Shown: positions 1-8,369, numbered from the stretch's first letter. The stretch: DNA of 64,000 nucleotides from Phycisphaerales bacterium (GCA_035627955.1 DASPKU010000012.1:1-64000); one strand, 5' to 3'. The notes: a model not told the origin generated them from the letters alone. A program made the numbers and translations.

Positions 1-121
1 AAATGCCGTCGAGGTTGAGGTCGAAGGGCTCGGGGCAGTTGCTGGGCAGCAGCATCGCCGAGGCGGCGAGCGGGAGTGCGCAGGCCGCGGCGATGGCGGC
101 GAGGGTGGAATGCTTGATCAT
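1..121 (-). CDS. Secreted protein, N-terminal fragment (cut by window edge)
   Basis: Forty codons are visible from an ATG at 121. The product opens with a classic signal peptide: a short basic start (MIKHS), an Ala/Leu-rich hydrophobic stretch and an ASA-type cleavage site near residue 22. The mature part begins with Cys and Pro, then DLNLDGI, which resembles the first half of a dockerin-like calcium loop. The neighbouring gene, 29 bp upstream on the same strand, carries similar loops, so the two may be co-transcribed surface proteins. The rest of the protein lies outside the window and its function is unknown. Confidence 0.6.
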   Translation of the reverse strand, partial: MIKHSTLAAIAAACALPLAASAMLLPSNCPEPFDLNLDGI

Positions 122-150
122 TGGTGGGTGGTCCTGAGTCGATCGCAATA

Positions 151-1674
151 TCAGCAGCTGCCGCCGCTCAGCACACGGAAGAACGCCTCGATGTCGCCGT
201 CGGTTGCAACATCGCCGTCGGCGTTGAAGTCGGCCGACCCACAGGTGGGGCAACAGGTGCCGCCGATGCAGGCGAAGAACGCCTCGATGTCCTGGTCGGT
301 GCCGGAGTCGCCATCGCCGTTGAAGTCGGAGGTCCCGCCCGGCGGAGTGCCGGGGGCGCGGAGGCGGACGATGGCGGGCACACCGTTGATGTGCACGGAG
401 ATGTAGACCGAGAGCTTGCCGTCGGCGCTCGCCATCTCGCTGATCGCGGCCACGGGGGCGATGTAGGTGACGACCTTGTCGCCTTCCGGCGTGCCGTCGC
501 CGTCGGTGTCGACGGTGTCGTTGACCTTGAGGATGGGGGCGCCGTTGAGGAACGCCGCAAGGGTCACCACGCTGGCGCCGGGCTCGCGGGCGCCCCAGAC
601 CATCAGCAGGTCGTTGGTGAGGTTGAGCTTGAGCACCATGGGGGACCCTGACAGCACCAGGCCGCCGACGGTCGCTCCTTCACGGAACGCCAGCTGGTTG
701 TTGACAATGACCAGCGAGTCCTGATCCTCGGAGTCGATCACATCAGCGGCCACGGCCCAGCGCTGCGGGTGGTTGCACCCGGGCACCTCGCCCGCGGCCG
801 GCAGGTAGAAGCGGCGGACCGGATAGCCGTTCCAGGTGCCGCTCTGGCTGATGAGCGTGTGGTTGTTGTCGGGTGAGTTCTCCGGGGCCGCGAGGTTGCG
901 GTTGATCACCCGCCACTCCCCCGCGCCCGCGTACCCGCGGTCGACCGCCACCACGGCGAGGATCTGCGAACCCAGCGGTGAGACCGAGAACGCTTCGATC
1001 GACGCGGAGGCGCCGATGACGGCCGCGTCGGGCTCAACGGTGTCGCCGCCGGCGAGGATGCGGGTTGGCGTCATCCCCATGAAGACGCCGCGGTTGACGG
1101 CGGCCCCGCGCTGCTGATCGGCCTCGCCGCCGAGCCAGTAGGGCGTGCCGGTTTTGGTGATGCCGGGCCGGCTGAGGAAACGCCAGCGGCGAGTGGCAGA
1201 CAGCCCCGTGGGCATGGGCTCGCCCTCGATGTGGACAGGCCCAACCAGGTCAGGAGCGCCGAACCACATCGAGTCGAAGAAGCGCCGCATGTAGCTGAAC
1301 TGCCGGTTCGCACCCGGCACCGGCGAGAGCTCGATGCTCATGGACAGCACGCCCGCGCTGCTGATCCCCAGGCACGACTCGATCCGAGCGGGGTGGTAGT
1401 CGGCGGTGCGCTTGGTTTGTGAGTAGTCGTGGATTGCTGACGTCGCACCGCGGTCATCACTCGTCCATAGCACCGTGCGAGTCGCTCGATCGTCGACATT
1501 CTTCTGAACGACCGCGGCGGCGTGGTCGCCGGCGGCGGCAAGCGCCTTGATGCGCGCGGCCTCCTGATACTGATGCATCGCCGCAAAGTCGGCCACCTGC
1601 GTCGGCCCATCGCCGGCCATCGCAACCGCCGACATCGCAACGGCCGCGCCAAAGAAGCTGAACTGTTTGATCAC
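151..1674 (-). CDS. Secreted protein with C-terminal dockerin-like GC-type tail
   Basis: About 507 residues from a GTG at 1674. That start is preferred over an ATG 36 nt upstream because GGAGGG lies just before it and a signal peptide (VIKQF..., cleavage after AMA) begins there. The body contains a DTDGDGTPEGD calcium-type loop but no enzyme motif I recognise. The last 60 residues hold two repeats, DFNGDGDSGTDQDIEAFF and DFNADGDVATDGDIEAFF, joined by a CIGGTCCPTCGS segment. Nearly the same tail ends the protein at 52109-54406, so it is probably a modular anchoring or sorting domain. The protein is likely exported and held at the cell surface. Its substrate or partner is unknown. Confidence 0.8.
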   Translation of the reverse strand: MIKQFSFFGAAVAMSAVAMAGDGPTQVADFAAMHQYQEAARIKALAAAGDHAAAVVQKNVDDRATRTVLWTSDDRGATSAIHDYSQTKRTADYHPARIESCLGISSAGVLSMSIELSPVPGANRQFSYMRRFFDSMWFGAPDLVGPVHIEGEPMPTGLSATRRWRFLSRPGITKTGTPYWLGGEADQQRGAAVNRGVFMGMTPTRILAGGDTVEPDAAVIGASASIEAFSVSPLGSQILAVVAVDRGYAGAGEWRVINRNLAAPENSPDNNHTLISQSGTWNGYPVRRFYLPAAGEVPGCNHPQRWAVAADVIDSEDQDSLVIVNNQLAFREGATVGGLVLSGSPMVLKLNLTNDLLMVWGAREPGASVVTLAAFLNGAPILKVNDTVDTDGDGTPEGDKVVTYIAPVAAISEMASADGKLSVYISVHINGVPAIVRLRAPGTPPGGTSDFNGDGDSGTDQDIEAFFACIGGTCCPTCGSADFNADGDVATDGDIEAFFRVLSGGSC

Positions 1675-2010
1675 GCTCCGCCCTCCAAATGCAGGTGCAC
1701 ACAGTCGCACGCACGTTTGTGCGTCGCAGAGCAGATTGGAAGTGGTGGAAGCGGGGTTAGGGGCGGGGCTCAGCCGCTTGGGCTTTCTTTATACAGCTTT
1801 CATCTGTACTGCTGGTGCAGCGGGGTCAGCAAATTGGAAGATTAGTTGCACGGCCTCTGGAGAAACCCGGCGGTAAGTGTCGACGGATGAACTCGTTAGA
1901 GCCTGCAGGATGCGTACCTGAGTGTCTGGGTTTTTTTCTCAACCCGCGACCACGCTTAGGGGATCGCTCAAAGTTTGTGAGCGCAGCCCGATCCGCTGAC
2001 TTGGGTCGGT
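1675..2010. other. Intergenic region, possible promoter for the dockerin-type gene
   Basis: No convincing gene. On the minus strand a TATAAA hexamer at 1793-1788 could be a -10 box for the gene starting at 1674, giving a leader of roughly 105 nt. I see no good -35 box, so this is weak. The stretch is clearly richer in A and T than the flanking genes. Confidence 0.3.
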
Positions 2011-2011
2011 A

Positions 2012-2171
2012 ATGCGGAATTTCCGAGCCAACGGGGAGCATTTCCGCCCAACGCGGAGCCCGTTGGCCCCGACGCGGGACTTTTCCGGCCAACGCGGAAC
2101 AAGTCAGCCCCGACGCGGGGTAAATCAGCCCTGAAAAGTTGCGTTGTGGCCCCAACGCGGGGCTCGTCGGG
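2012..2171. repeat. Array of 20-21 bp spaced mini-hairpins
   Basis: ACGCGG or a close variant recurs at 2012, 2031, 2051, 2072, 2092, 2113 and 2155 (the 2134 position is degenerate), a spacing of 19-21 bp. Several units can fold with five-base-pair stems whose two sides change together: TCCGC with GCGGA (2043-2057), TTCCG with CGGAA (2083-2099), GCCCC with GGGGT (2107-2121) and GCCCC with GGGGC (2149-2163). The loops keep a C-A/G-ACG core. It lies between the end of greA and the upstream region of the dockerin-type gene. Function is unknown. Confidence 0.6.
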
Positions 2172-2284
2172 GCCATTTTCCATCGTGTCGGCGGCAACAA
2201 CCCGCGCTGCGCGGCGGCAGCGGCGTTATTCGCGGACCAGGGCAGCAGGGCGGTGGTTATCGCGCCTGTCGCGCGCCTCGGCGC

Positions 2285-2770
2285 TCAGAGGATCTCAACG
2301 ACCTTGTACATCTTCACGCCCCGCGGGGCGTTGTAGCGGACGATGTCGCCCACGCGGGTCTTGAGCAGGGCCTCGCCCATCGGGCTGGTGGCGGTGACCT
2401 CGTCGTACTCGTCGTTCTCGGTCCCCGAGAAGTCGCCCACCAGCTTGATGGTCTCCTTCTTGCCCTTGGGGGTGCTCTCGTCGGTCATTTCCTGGAGACG
2501 CACGGTGGAGCCGATGAACACCACGCCCTCGACCGCCTTGGCCATCTTCTCGTCGATGACGCTCATGTTCGACAGCCGTTCCTGGAGGCGGCGGATTTCC
2601 GACTCTTCGATGCCCTGCTGCTCGCGGGCGGCGTGGTAGTCGCCGTTCTCCTTGAGGTCGCCCAGGGCGCGGGCCTCGGCGATGCGGGTGGAGAGGACGG
2701 CGCGGTTGTTCACAAGGGCCGCCAGGCGGGCCTCGATCTGCTCTCGTTCGGCCTTGGTCACCAGTTCCAT
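2285..2770 (-). CDS. greA: Transcription elongation factor GreA
   Basis: 161 residues, the usual GreA length. Residues 1-75 form the predicted coiled coil, with the hallmark ALGDLKENGDYHAAREQQG stretch at about 35-53. Asp38 and Glu41 match the acidic tip residues that enter the RNA polymerase secondary channel. The C-terminal half (from about residue 85) ends in the FKBP-like domain, with GEALLKTRVGD and a final VVEIL. The protein stimulates transcript cleavage in backtracked RNA polymerase. It starts about 130 bp from the stop of the upstream membrane-protein gene on the same strand, so it may have its own promoter. Confidence 0.95.
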   Translation of the reverse strand: MELVTKAEREQIEARLAALVNNRAVLSTRIAEARALGDLKENGDYHAAREQQGIEESEIRRLQERLSNMSVIDEKMAKAVEGVVFIGSTVRLQEMTDESTPKGKKETIKLVGDFSGTENDEYDEVTATSPMGEALLKTRVGDIVRYNAPRGVKMYKVVEIL

Positions 2771-2901
2771 CGCGCGTTCCTCTGCGGGCCGTTGGCCGCC
2801 CGCGGTTGGGTCGGTACAGAAAGAAACCCCCGGGGCGTCCTTTCTGGAAGAAGGCCCCGGGGCGTCCCCACAATCTAGGCCACAACGCCGGTCCGTGCCA
2901 C
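2771..2901. other. Intergenic with 13-bp direct repeat
   Basis: CCCCGGGGCGTCC occurs twice (2828-2840 and 2855-2867), 14 nt apart. On the minus strand each copy has a CCCCGGGG palindrome followed by a pyrimidine-rich run, which could end transcription of the gene that stops at 2902. No gene is seen. Confidence 0.4.
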
Positions 2902-3813
2902 TCAGCCGGGTTCACCCGGTGTGCGGCCGCCCTTCACTGCGCCACGGCCCGCGATCAAGGCCGCGCCCCAGGTGAGCAGTCCGCCGGCCCAAGCGAGGAC
3001 AACGCCGGCCCAGTGGCGTGCATCGATCGCTGCGGTCTGTCCGGTCCACGAGCGGTCCCGCGTGATCTCGTAAACGCCGGTGAGCGGGCTGGTCATGAGC
3101 CACTCCACCAGCGGTCGGGCGCGGCTGGGGTCAGCGGGGTTTGTCGGCGCGGAGAGCGCGGCGATCACCGGCCCCAGGACCACCAGCAGCACGAGCATCG
3201 CCATCATCCCCCAGCGCGAGAGGCGCGGGCGCACCATGTACGTCGCCAGCAGCCCGCCCATCAGCACCGCCCACCCCGCGATCAGCAGGTCCAGGCACAG
3301 CACCACGCGCCACGGCCAGCCCGCCATCCACGTGAACGCCTGCGGCCACAGCACCGCCTGCACCGGCCCCAGCAGCACGATGAGGTCCTGCACCACCGCG
3401 CGCACGCGGGTCCCTTCGCGGGGCAACTCCTGGGACAACCGCACCATCGGCCACAGCACGCACACGCCCGCGGCCGCGAGGGCGACCATCAGGCGCGCGG
3501 CGGGGCGGTAGACGTCGGCGCTCAGCAGCCCCAGGGCCCCCACTGCACCCACGGACACGACGGTCGCGCCGAAGAGGAACATGATCCACGCCGCAGCGAA
3601 CGTGCGCGGCTCGCCGCGCCGGTGGGCCCAGCGGTCGCGCGGCGCATGGGTGTAATCAGGGTTTCCTTGCGACGCCGGGACTGAGCCGCCCTCATGCGAC
3701 GCCGGGACTGAGCCGCTCTGGGCGAAGTCCCGGATTGGCGGCGACACCGGAGCAGGCTGAGGCTCACCCTCACGCGGCGGGTCTCCCCCACTCCCCGCCC
3801 CCTCCCCACTCAC
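2902..3813 (-). CDS. Multi-pass membrane protein coupled to the FtsQ-like gene
   Basis: 303 residues, unrecognised. The first 70 residues are hydrophilic. Five or six hydrophobic segments follow (for example AAAWIMFLFGATVVSVGAVGA, MVALAAAGVCVLW, LIAGWAVLMGGLLA, MMAMLVLLVVLGPVIAA, AGVVLAWAGGLLTWGAALIA). The start overlaps the stop of the upstream FtsQ-like gene by ATGA, so the two are translationally coupled; a role in envelope or division is an inference from this only. The N-terminal region repeats SGSVPAS because palindromic repeat copies (3671-3733) lie inside the reading frame. It occupies the place where many bacteria have ftsA or ftsZ but resembles neither. Confidence 0.7.
   Translation of the reverse strand: MSGEGAGSGGDPPREGEPQPAPVSPPIRDFAQSGSVPASHEGGSVPASQGNPDYTHAPRDRWAHRRGEPRTFAAAWIMFLFGATVVSVGAVGALGLLSADVYRPAARLMVALAAAGVCVLWPMVRLSQELPREGTRVRAVVQDLIVLLGPVQAVLWPQAFTWMAGWPWRVVLCLDLLIAGWAVLMGGLLATYMVRPRLSRWGMMAMLVLLVVLGPVIAALSAPTNPADPSRARPLVEWLMTSPLTGVYEITRDRSWTGQTAAIDARHWAGVVLAWAGGLLTWGAALIAGRGAVKGGRTPGEPG
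3671..3733. repeat. Palindromic repeat family B, in frame in a coding region
   Basis: GACGCCGGGACTGAGCCGC occurs at 3671 and again at 3698. The second copy is complete: CCGGGACT (3703-3710) pairs with AGTCCCGG (3726-3733). A related copy sits at 26062-26100 after the marR stop. Here the repeat is translated as part of the membrane protein N-terminus. Confidence 0.7.
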
Positions 3814-4721
3814 GGCTGAATCGCCGTCGCGGAGATATCAAACTGGAGGTTGGCCGCGTTCACGTAGATGAGCGGGTAGCCCGCGTCGATCCGCTTGTAG
3901 TCGTGCATGATCTGGGAAAGGTGCGCCAGCTTCTGGGGCGTGGACACCTCGCCGACCAGCGGCTTGGTCGGCCGCCCGCCCCACACGACGCGCGTGCCCT
4001 CGGGCGTGACCAGCGTCAGGCGGCCCTTGGCCGAGTACTCCGAGGCGTCAACGCCCGCGACCTGGTGGTACCACGCCTTCTCCTGCATCAGCTCGATCAG
4101 CTCGATGCTGGCGACGATGTCCTCCCCGGGCCACGCGGTGCCGTAGTCGGGCGTGCCGTCGGCGTACGCGGGGGGCGCCACGGCGGGGTTCATGACCACC
4201 CGGAAGTTGCGCTCAAGCCCCGCCTTCCGAACCGGCGGGAGCCGCTTGCCGTCCCACGAGACGAGGTAGTCATCCCCCTTGTAGCGCACGAACACGCCGG
4301 GGACGCGCCACTTGCCGGTGATGTTGACCTTGCCGCCCCGCCCGCGCGTCACGCTGGGCGTACCGTCGAACCAGCCGGAGGCCTTGAGCGCGTCGGCGAC
4401 GCGCGCGAGCGGCTCGGGGCTGAAGGCCTCCTGACGCGTGTCGCCCAGGGCGTCGATCACGAGCTGCTCGATCTCCTCCTGGTTGGACTTGGGCAGCCAT
4501 GTTGACGGCTTGCCATCGGGCGTCACCGCGTTCATGGGCCAGGCGATCTCGGGCTTCACGCCGTTGAGGCTCACGGTCTGCGCCGCCCGCTGCTCCAGCG
4601 GGCGCAGCCCCACCGCCACGGCGACGAACAGCCCGCCGATCAGGATGATGATGCTGAAGGAGCAGACGTACGTGATGAACTGCCGCCACTGAAACCCGGA
4701 GTTCGCGTCGTTCTTCGCCAT
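3810..4721 (-). CDS. ftsQ: FtsQ/DivIB-like cell division protein
   Basis: 303 residues with a short cytoplasmic start, one membrane segment at about 15-38 (YVCSFSIIILIGGLFVAVAV) and a large extracytoplasmic part. Residues about 85-150 read like the POTRA and following strand of FtsQ (PLARVADALKASGWF, then WRVPGVFVRYKGDDYLVSWDG). The order murC-murB-ddl-this gene matches the dcw cluster, where ftsQ follows ddl. FtsQ links early and late divisome proteins at the membrane. No ftsA or ftsZ follows. The assignment rests on topology, pattern and position; overall similarity to E. coli FtsQ looks low. Confidence 0.6.
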   Translation of the reverse strand: MAKNDANSGFQWRQFITYVCSFSIIILIGGLFVAVAVGLRPLEQRAAQTVSLNGVKPEIAWPMNAVTPDGKPSTWLPKSNQEEIEQLVIDALGDTRQEAFSPEPLARVADALKASGWFDGTPSVTRGRGGKVNITGKWRVPGVFVRYKGDDYLVSWDGKRLPPVRKAGLERNFRVVMNPAVAPPAYADGTPDYGTAWPGEDIVASIELIELMQEKAWYHQVAGVDASEYSAKGRLTLVTPEGTRVVWGGRPTKPLVGEVSTPQKLAHLSQIMHDYKRIDAGYPLIYVNAANLQFDISATAIQP

Positions 4722-4733
4722 AGTCGTCCCTGA

Positions 4734-4766
4734 CGTGCCACCGAGATGTCTTCATCTCGGTGGCTG
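4734..4766. repeat. Palindromic repeat family A between ddl and ftsQ-like gene
   Basis: A perfect 12-bp stem, GCCACCGAGATG (4737-4748) with CATCTCGGTGGC (4753-4764), and loop TCTT. It fills most of the 54-bp gap between the two genes and belongs to a family of about 11 copies in this window. Confidence 0.85.
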
Positions 4767-4775
4767 TTTGCCGGT

Positions 4776-5717
4776 CTAAACCGCGGCCTTCCGTGCCGCG
4801 GGATGCTGATGATCCCTGACCGCCAGCTCCACCAGTTTCGCCGCGAGGTCCGCGTAGGACAGGCCCGCGTGCTTGGCCGCCATCGGCATCAGCGAGTGGC
4901 CGGTGAAACCCGGCATGGTATTGACCTCCAGCAGCCACGGCGTGCCCTGTTTGTCGAGCAGGAAGTCGACGCGGGCGAGGTGGCGGGCGCCCAGGGCGTC
5001 CCACATCTGCTTGGCCGCGCCCTGGATCGCCTGCTTCACCCCTGCGGGCAGCTCAGGCTCAACCACGTACTTCGTGTCGTCGCTGGTGTACTTGGCCTCG
5101 AAGTCGTAGAACGCGACCTTGGGGATGATCTCGATGGGAGCGAGCACCTTGCCATCAAGCATGCCGACGGTGAGCTCGCGCCCGCCGAGCACGGCCCGCT
5201 CGATCATGTGCACCCGCCCGGGGTGCTCCCGCTGCTCGCTCATGACCCGCTCGCGCACGCCCGCCCACTCCCCCGGGGAGCGGACAAAGTGCACCCCCAC
5301 GCTCGAGCCCTCGTGCACGGGCTTGACGACCACGGGCGCCTCGAACGGGCAGCCCTCGTCCGCCGCGTTAAATACCGCGGCCTCCTGCGTGCGGACGTCC
5401 ACGCGCCACGCCGCGGCCTTGGTCGCCAGCTTGTCCATCGCGAGGCGTGCCGCCTGCGGGCGGCAGCCCACGTATGCCCGCCCGTCGCGCTCCAGCAGGT
5501 CCTGGAGACCGCCGCCCTCGCCCCAGCCGCCGTGGAGGACGGGGAAGATCACGTCGCCAGGCAGACCACTCAGCTCGGCCTGGGTGAGGCGGCCGATGAC
5601 CTCGTAGCGCACGCGGTACGTGCCCAGACCCTTGAGCGCATCGGCCACGCCCTGCGAGCTCCACAAGCTCACCTGCCGCTCGGAATCGGGGCCGCCGCCT
5701 AGAACAAGAACATCCAT
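4776..5717 (-). CDS. ddl: D-alanine--D-alanine ligase
   Basis: 313 residues from the ATG at 5717; an in-frame GTG at 5726 lies inside a palindromic repeat and is less likely. It is an ATP-grasp ligase that joins two D-Ala for the peptidoglycan stem. Visible family motifs are GGGPDSERQVSL at the N-terminus (about residues 7-18), VVKPVHEGSSVGVHFV in the middle, and EVNTMPGFTGHSLMPMAAKHAG near the end, which carries the Mg/ATP ligands. It sits between murB and the ftsQ-like gene on the same strand. Both junctions are filled with family A palindromes. Confidence 0.95.
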   Translation of the reverse strand: MDVLVLGGGPDSERQVSLWSSQGVADALKGLGTYRVRYEVIGRLTQAELSGLPGDVIFPVLHGGWGEGGGLQDLLERDGRAYVGCRPQAARLAMDKLATKAAAWRVDVRTQEAAVFNAADEGCPFEAPVVVKPVHEGSSVGVHFVRSPGEWAGVRERVMSEQREHPGRVHMIERAVLGGRELTVGMLDGKVLAPIEIIPKVAFYDFEAKYTSDDTKYVVEPELPAGVKQAIQGAAKQMWDALGARHLARVDFLLDKQGTPWLLEVNTMPGFTGHSLMPMAAKHAGLSYADLAAKLVELAVRDHQHPAARKAAV

Positions 5718-5718
5718 A

Positions 5719-5750
5719 CGTGCCACCGAGATGTCTTCATCTCGGTGCGT
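5719..5750. repeat. Palindromic repeat family A between murB and ddl
   Basis: Stem CACCGAGATG (5724-5733) with CATCTCGGTG (5738-5747), loop TCTT. It occupies nearly the whole 37-bp gap between murB and ddl, so both genes lie within a few bases of the hairpin. It probably affects message processing or read-through. Confidence 0.85.
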
Positions 5751-5754
5751 TCTC

Positions 5755-6681
5755 CTATTGATGTCTGGACCACACCACCACCTCAGGCTCGATCGTGACG
5801 CCGAACGCGTCGCGCACCCGAGCGACCATCTGCCCCATCAGCTCGATCACGTCACGGGCCTTCGCCCCCGCGTCGGTCACGACGAAGTTGCCGTGCCGCA
5901 TCGAGACACTTGCCCCGCCCACGCGCATGCCTTTGCACCCGGCGCGGTCGATGAGCAGCCCGGCGGACACACGCCGGCCTTTCGCCCCCACCTCGCCGAG
6001 CTCCTTCACATCCTCGCCCAGCGTCGGGTTCTTGAAGCAGCAGCCCGCGGAGTTCTCCGCCATCGGCTGGCTGGTCTTCTTGTACGCCATGACATCCTTG
6101 AGCTTCGTCCGCAGGGCCGCGGCGTCGCCGGGCGGCAGCATGAGCTCGGCCCCGGTAATGATCAGCCCCTGCAACCCCGAGTGGCGATACGTGAAGCGGA
6201 CGTCGCGCCCGTTCTCCAGCACCCGCTCGCGCCCGACGCGGTCCACGGCGAACACCCGCACGATCGATGGCCCGATCTCCCCGAACGCCCCGCCCGCATT
6301 CATCATCACGGCCCCGCCCACGGTCGCCGGGATCCCGCCAAGGCCCTCGAGCCCCGACAAACCCTGCCGCACCGACTCGGTCACCAGCTTGGCCAGATCC
6401 GCGCCCGCCCCCGCGTACACGCGCCCGGTCTTCACATCCATCTCGATCTTCGTGAACCCGGTCGCAGCGAGCTCAACCACCAGTTCCGACACGCCATCGT
6501 CATCAACCAGCAGGTTGGCCCCATCGCCGAGCACCCGCAGACGCGGATCAATCTCCACGCACCGCCGCAGTTCCTCCACCGAACGCGGCACACAGAACCG
6601 CTCCGCGCCACCGCCGATCCCAAACCACGTCGGAATGGGGGCGTTCGCCTGGATCACCGGTTCAGTCGCGACTGCGGTCAT
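5755..6681 (-). CDS. murB: UDP-N-acetylenolpyruvoylglucosamine reductase MurB
   Basis: 308 residues. MurB reduces enolpyruvyl-UDP-GlcNAc to UDP-MurNAc using FAD and NADPH. FAD-binding motifs are visible: LGDGANLLVDD (51-61) and GIPATVGGAVMMNAGG (116-131). The substrate region has FTYRHSG (163-169). The proton-donor loop reads SAGCCFKNP (211-219), with Cys at 214 where E. coli-type MurB has Ser. Cys at this place occurs in other MurB proteins as far as I recall, so activity is expected. The Glu near the C-terminus (EPEVVVW) fits the conserved catalytic Glu. It lies between murC and ddl, all on one strand. Confidence 0.95.
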   Translation of the reverse strand: MTAVATEPVIQANAPIPTWFGIGGGAERFCVPRSVEELRRCVEIDPRLRVLGDGANLLVDDDGVSELVVELAATGFTKIEMDVKTGRVYAGAGADLAKLVTESVRQGLSGLEGLGGIPATVGGAVMMNAGGAFGEIGPSIVRVFAVDRVGRERVLENGRDVRFTYRHSGLQGLIITGAELMLPPGDAAALRTKLKDVMAYKKTSQPMAENSAGCCFKNPTLGEDVKELGEVGAKGRRVSAGLLIDRAGCKGMRVGGASVSMRHGNFVVTDAGAKARDVIELMGQMVARVRDAFGVTIEPEVVVWSRHQ

Positions 6682-6697
6682 CTCAATCCTTCATACC

Positions 6698-6834
6698 AAA
6701 CACGGAGGCACGGAGAGCACGGAGAGGATGGTGGGACGAAAAAAACAGGTCCAGCTTCAACATCCTCCCGTCATCTTCTCCCTTCCCATCCCAACTCTGC
6801 CTTCCTTCTCCGTGTACTCCGTGCCTCCGTGTTT
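6698..6834. repeat. Long inverted repeat (ACGGAGG family), copy 1
   Basis: The arms start AAACACGGAGGCACGGAG (6698 onward) and end CTCCGTGCCTCCGTGTTT (to 6834). About 27 of 31 bases pair, and some 75 bp lie between the arms. It fills the gap between murB and murC. A second copy of the same design is at 11907-12031. Confidence 0.8.
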
Positions 6835-6845
6835 AGTTTTCTGCC

Positions 6846-8369
6846 TCACGCCTTCAGGAACCCCCGCGCCACCTGCCACACCGGCCCCGCCCCCATCACC
6901 ACCAGCAGGTCGCCGCCGCGGCAGACATTCTCGAGCTGCTCGACGATCGCCTCGAAGGGGTACAGGTGCATCGCCCGCACGCCCTTGCTGCGAAGGCGGT
7001 CAACGAGGTCGCCGGCCGTGACCTTCTGCTTCTCCTCCTGGCTGTCGCGCACGAAGTAGATCTGCGGCACGATGACCACATCCGCCTGCGAGAAGCTGCT
7101 GGCGAACTCCTCCATCAGGTGTCGCGTGCGGCTGTGCTGGTGTGGCTGGAAGACGCACACGAGTCGCCCGCCGCGGTCCTGCGGGCGCTCGCTCTCGCGC
7201 AGAGCCCGCAGCGTGCAGTCGATCTCGGTGGGGTGGTGGCCGTAGTCGTCGTACACGCGGACGACGCCGCCGCTGGGCATGGGCCGCTCGCCCAGGAACT
7301 GCATCCGCCGATCGATCCCGCGGAACGCGCCCAGGCTCTTCGCGAGCGTCGCGGCGTCACCGCCCAGCCACGATCCGAGCACGAAGGCGGTGGCCGCGTT
7401 CACGGCGTTGTGCGCCCCGGGAAGCAGGTTCGTCCACGTAGCCACGACCTCGCGCTCGTGCGACACCGTCACCTTCCGCGTCCCGGGGTCGTAGCTCACG
7501 ACCCAGTTCGCCTCGGGCGAGAAGCCGATGGTCTCGACCTCGCAGTCCAAGCCGGCGGTCACCTCGCGCCGGTGGGCGCCGTCATGAGCGATCAGCAGCC
7601 TGCCGCCCGCGCTCTTCGCCGGCACCAGCTTCGCGAAGTCGCGGAAGGCCTCCACCACCGCGTCGAGCGAGCCGTAGATGTCCAGGTGATCAGCCTCCAC
7701 CGACGAGATGCTCGCGATCGTCGGGCGGAAGTTGTGGAACGAACGGTTGAACTCGCACGCCTCAGCCACCAGGATGCCCGGCTTCCCCGCCATGCCCCCA
7801 CGCGGGATCGCGTTCGCGCCCAGCCGGAACCCGGTGGGCTGCCCGATGTCCGCCAGCGCCCCCGTCGAGAGCTGCGCACTCGTCGCCCCCACGATCACCG
7901 TCGGGTCCAGCCCCGCGTCCGTCGCGGCACAGCCCAGCATGGCAGTGGTCGTGCTCTTGCCGTGCGTCCCGGCAATGGCCACCCCCGTCCGCCCCACCAT
8001 CGAGCGGCCCAACGCCTCCGCGTACAGGTACACCGGCACGCCGCGCCGCTGCGCCTCCAGCAGCTGCGGGTGGTCGGGCCGCACGGCCGCGGTCGCCACC
8101 AGCACGTCGCACTGCTCGGGGATCCACGCCCGGCTCTGGTCAAACCCGACCGCCACACCCTCGGCCACCAGCGCGTCGGTCGTCTCGCTCTGTTCCTTGT
8201 CGCTCCCGCTCACCGCCGCGCCGCGGCTACGCATCATCCGGGCCAGCCCGGACATCCCGCACCCGCCGATGCCCACGAGGTACACCGACCGCCCCTCAAG
8301 GGCGGAAAACACCTCGGACTCGCTCGCTTGCACGCCGGAATGGACGGGGGAGTTGGGAGTGGGGCTCAT
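6846..8369 (-). CDS. murC: UDP-N-acetylmuramate--L-alanine ligase MurC
   Basis: 507 residues. MurC adds the first amino acid, L-Ala, to UDP-MurNAc. The N-terminal Rossmann part has LVGIGGCGMSGLARMM (31-46), typical of MurC. The ATP loop is GTHGKSTTT (134-142). Later come SVEADHLDIYGS and GIDRRMQ, matching the central and C-terminal Mur-ligase domains. There is a 20-residue N-terminal extension before the first strand. It is the first gene of the minus-strand cell-wall run (murC, murB, ddl, ftsQ-like). The 198-bp region upstream holds a nest of hairpins rather than an obvious promoter. Confidence 0.95.
   Translation of the reverse strand: MSPTPNSPVHSGVQASESEVFSALEGRSVYLVGIGGCGMSGLARMMRSRGAAVSGSDKEQSETTDALVAEGVAVGFDQSRAWIPEQCDVLVATAAVRPDHPQLLEAQRRGVPVYLYAEALGRSMVGRTGVAIAGTHGKSTTTAMLGCAATDAGLDPTVIVGATSAQLSTGALADIGQPTGFRLGANAIPRGGMAGKPGILVAEACEFNRSFHNFRPTIASISSVEADHLDIYGSLDAVVEAFRDFAKLVPAKSAGGRLLIAHDGAHRREVTAGLDCEVETIGFSPEANWVVSYDPGTRKVTVSHEREVVATWTNLLPGAHNAVNAATAFVLGSWLGGDAATLAKSLGAFRGIDRRMQFLGERPMPSGGVVRVYDDYGHHPTEIDCTLRALRESERPQDRGGRLVCVFQPHQHSRTRHLMEEFASSFSQADVVIVPQIYFVRDSQEEKQKVTAGDLVDRLRSKGVRAMHLYPFEAIVEQLENVCRGGDLLVVMGAGPVWQVARGFLKA

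Noticed and set aside
2012-2171. CRISPR-like array
   Set aside because: The spacing is 20-21 bp with no distinct spacers and no cas genes; units are hairpins, not repeat-spacer.
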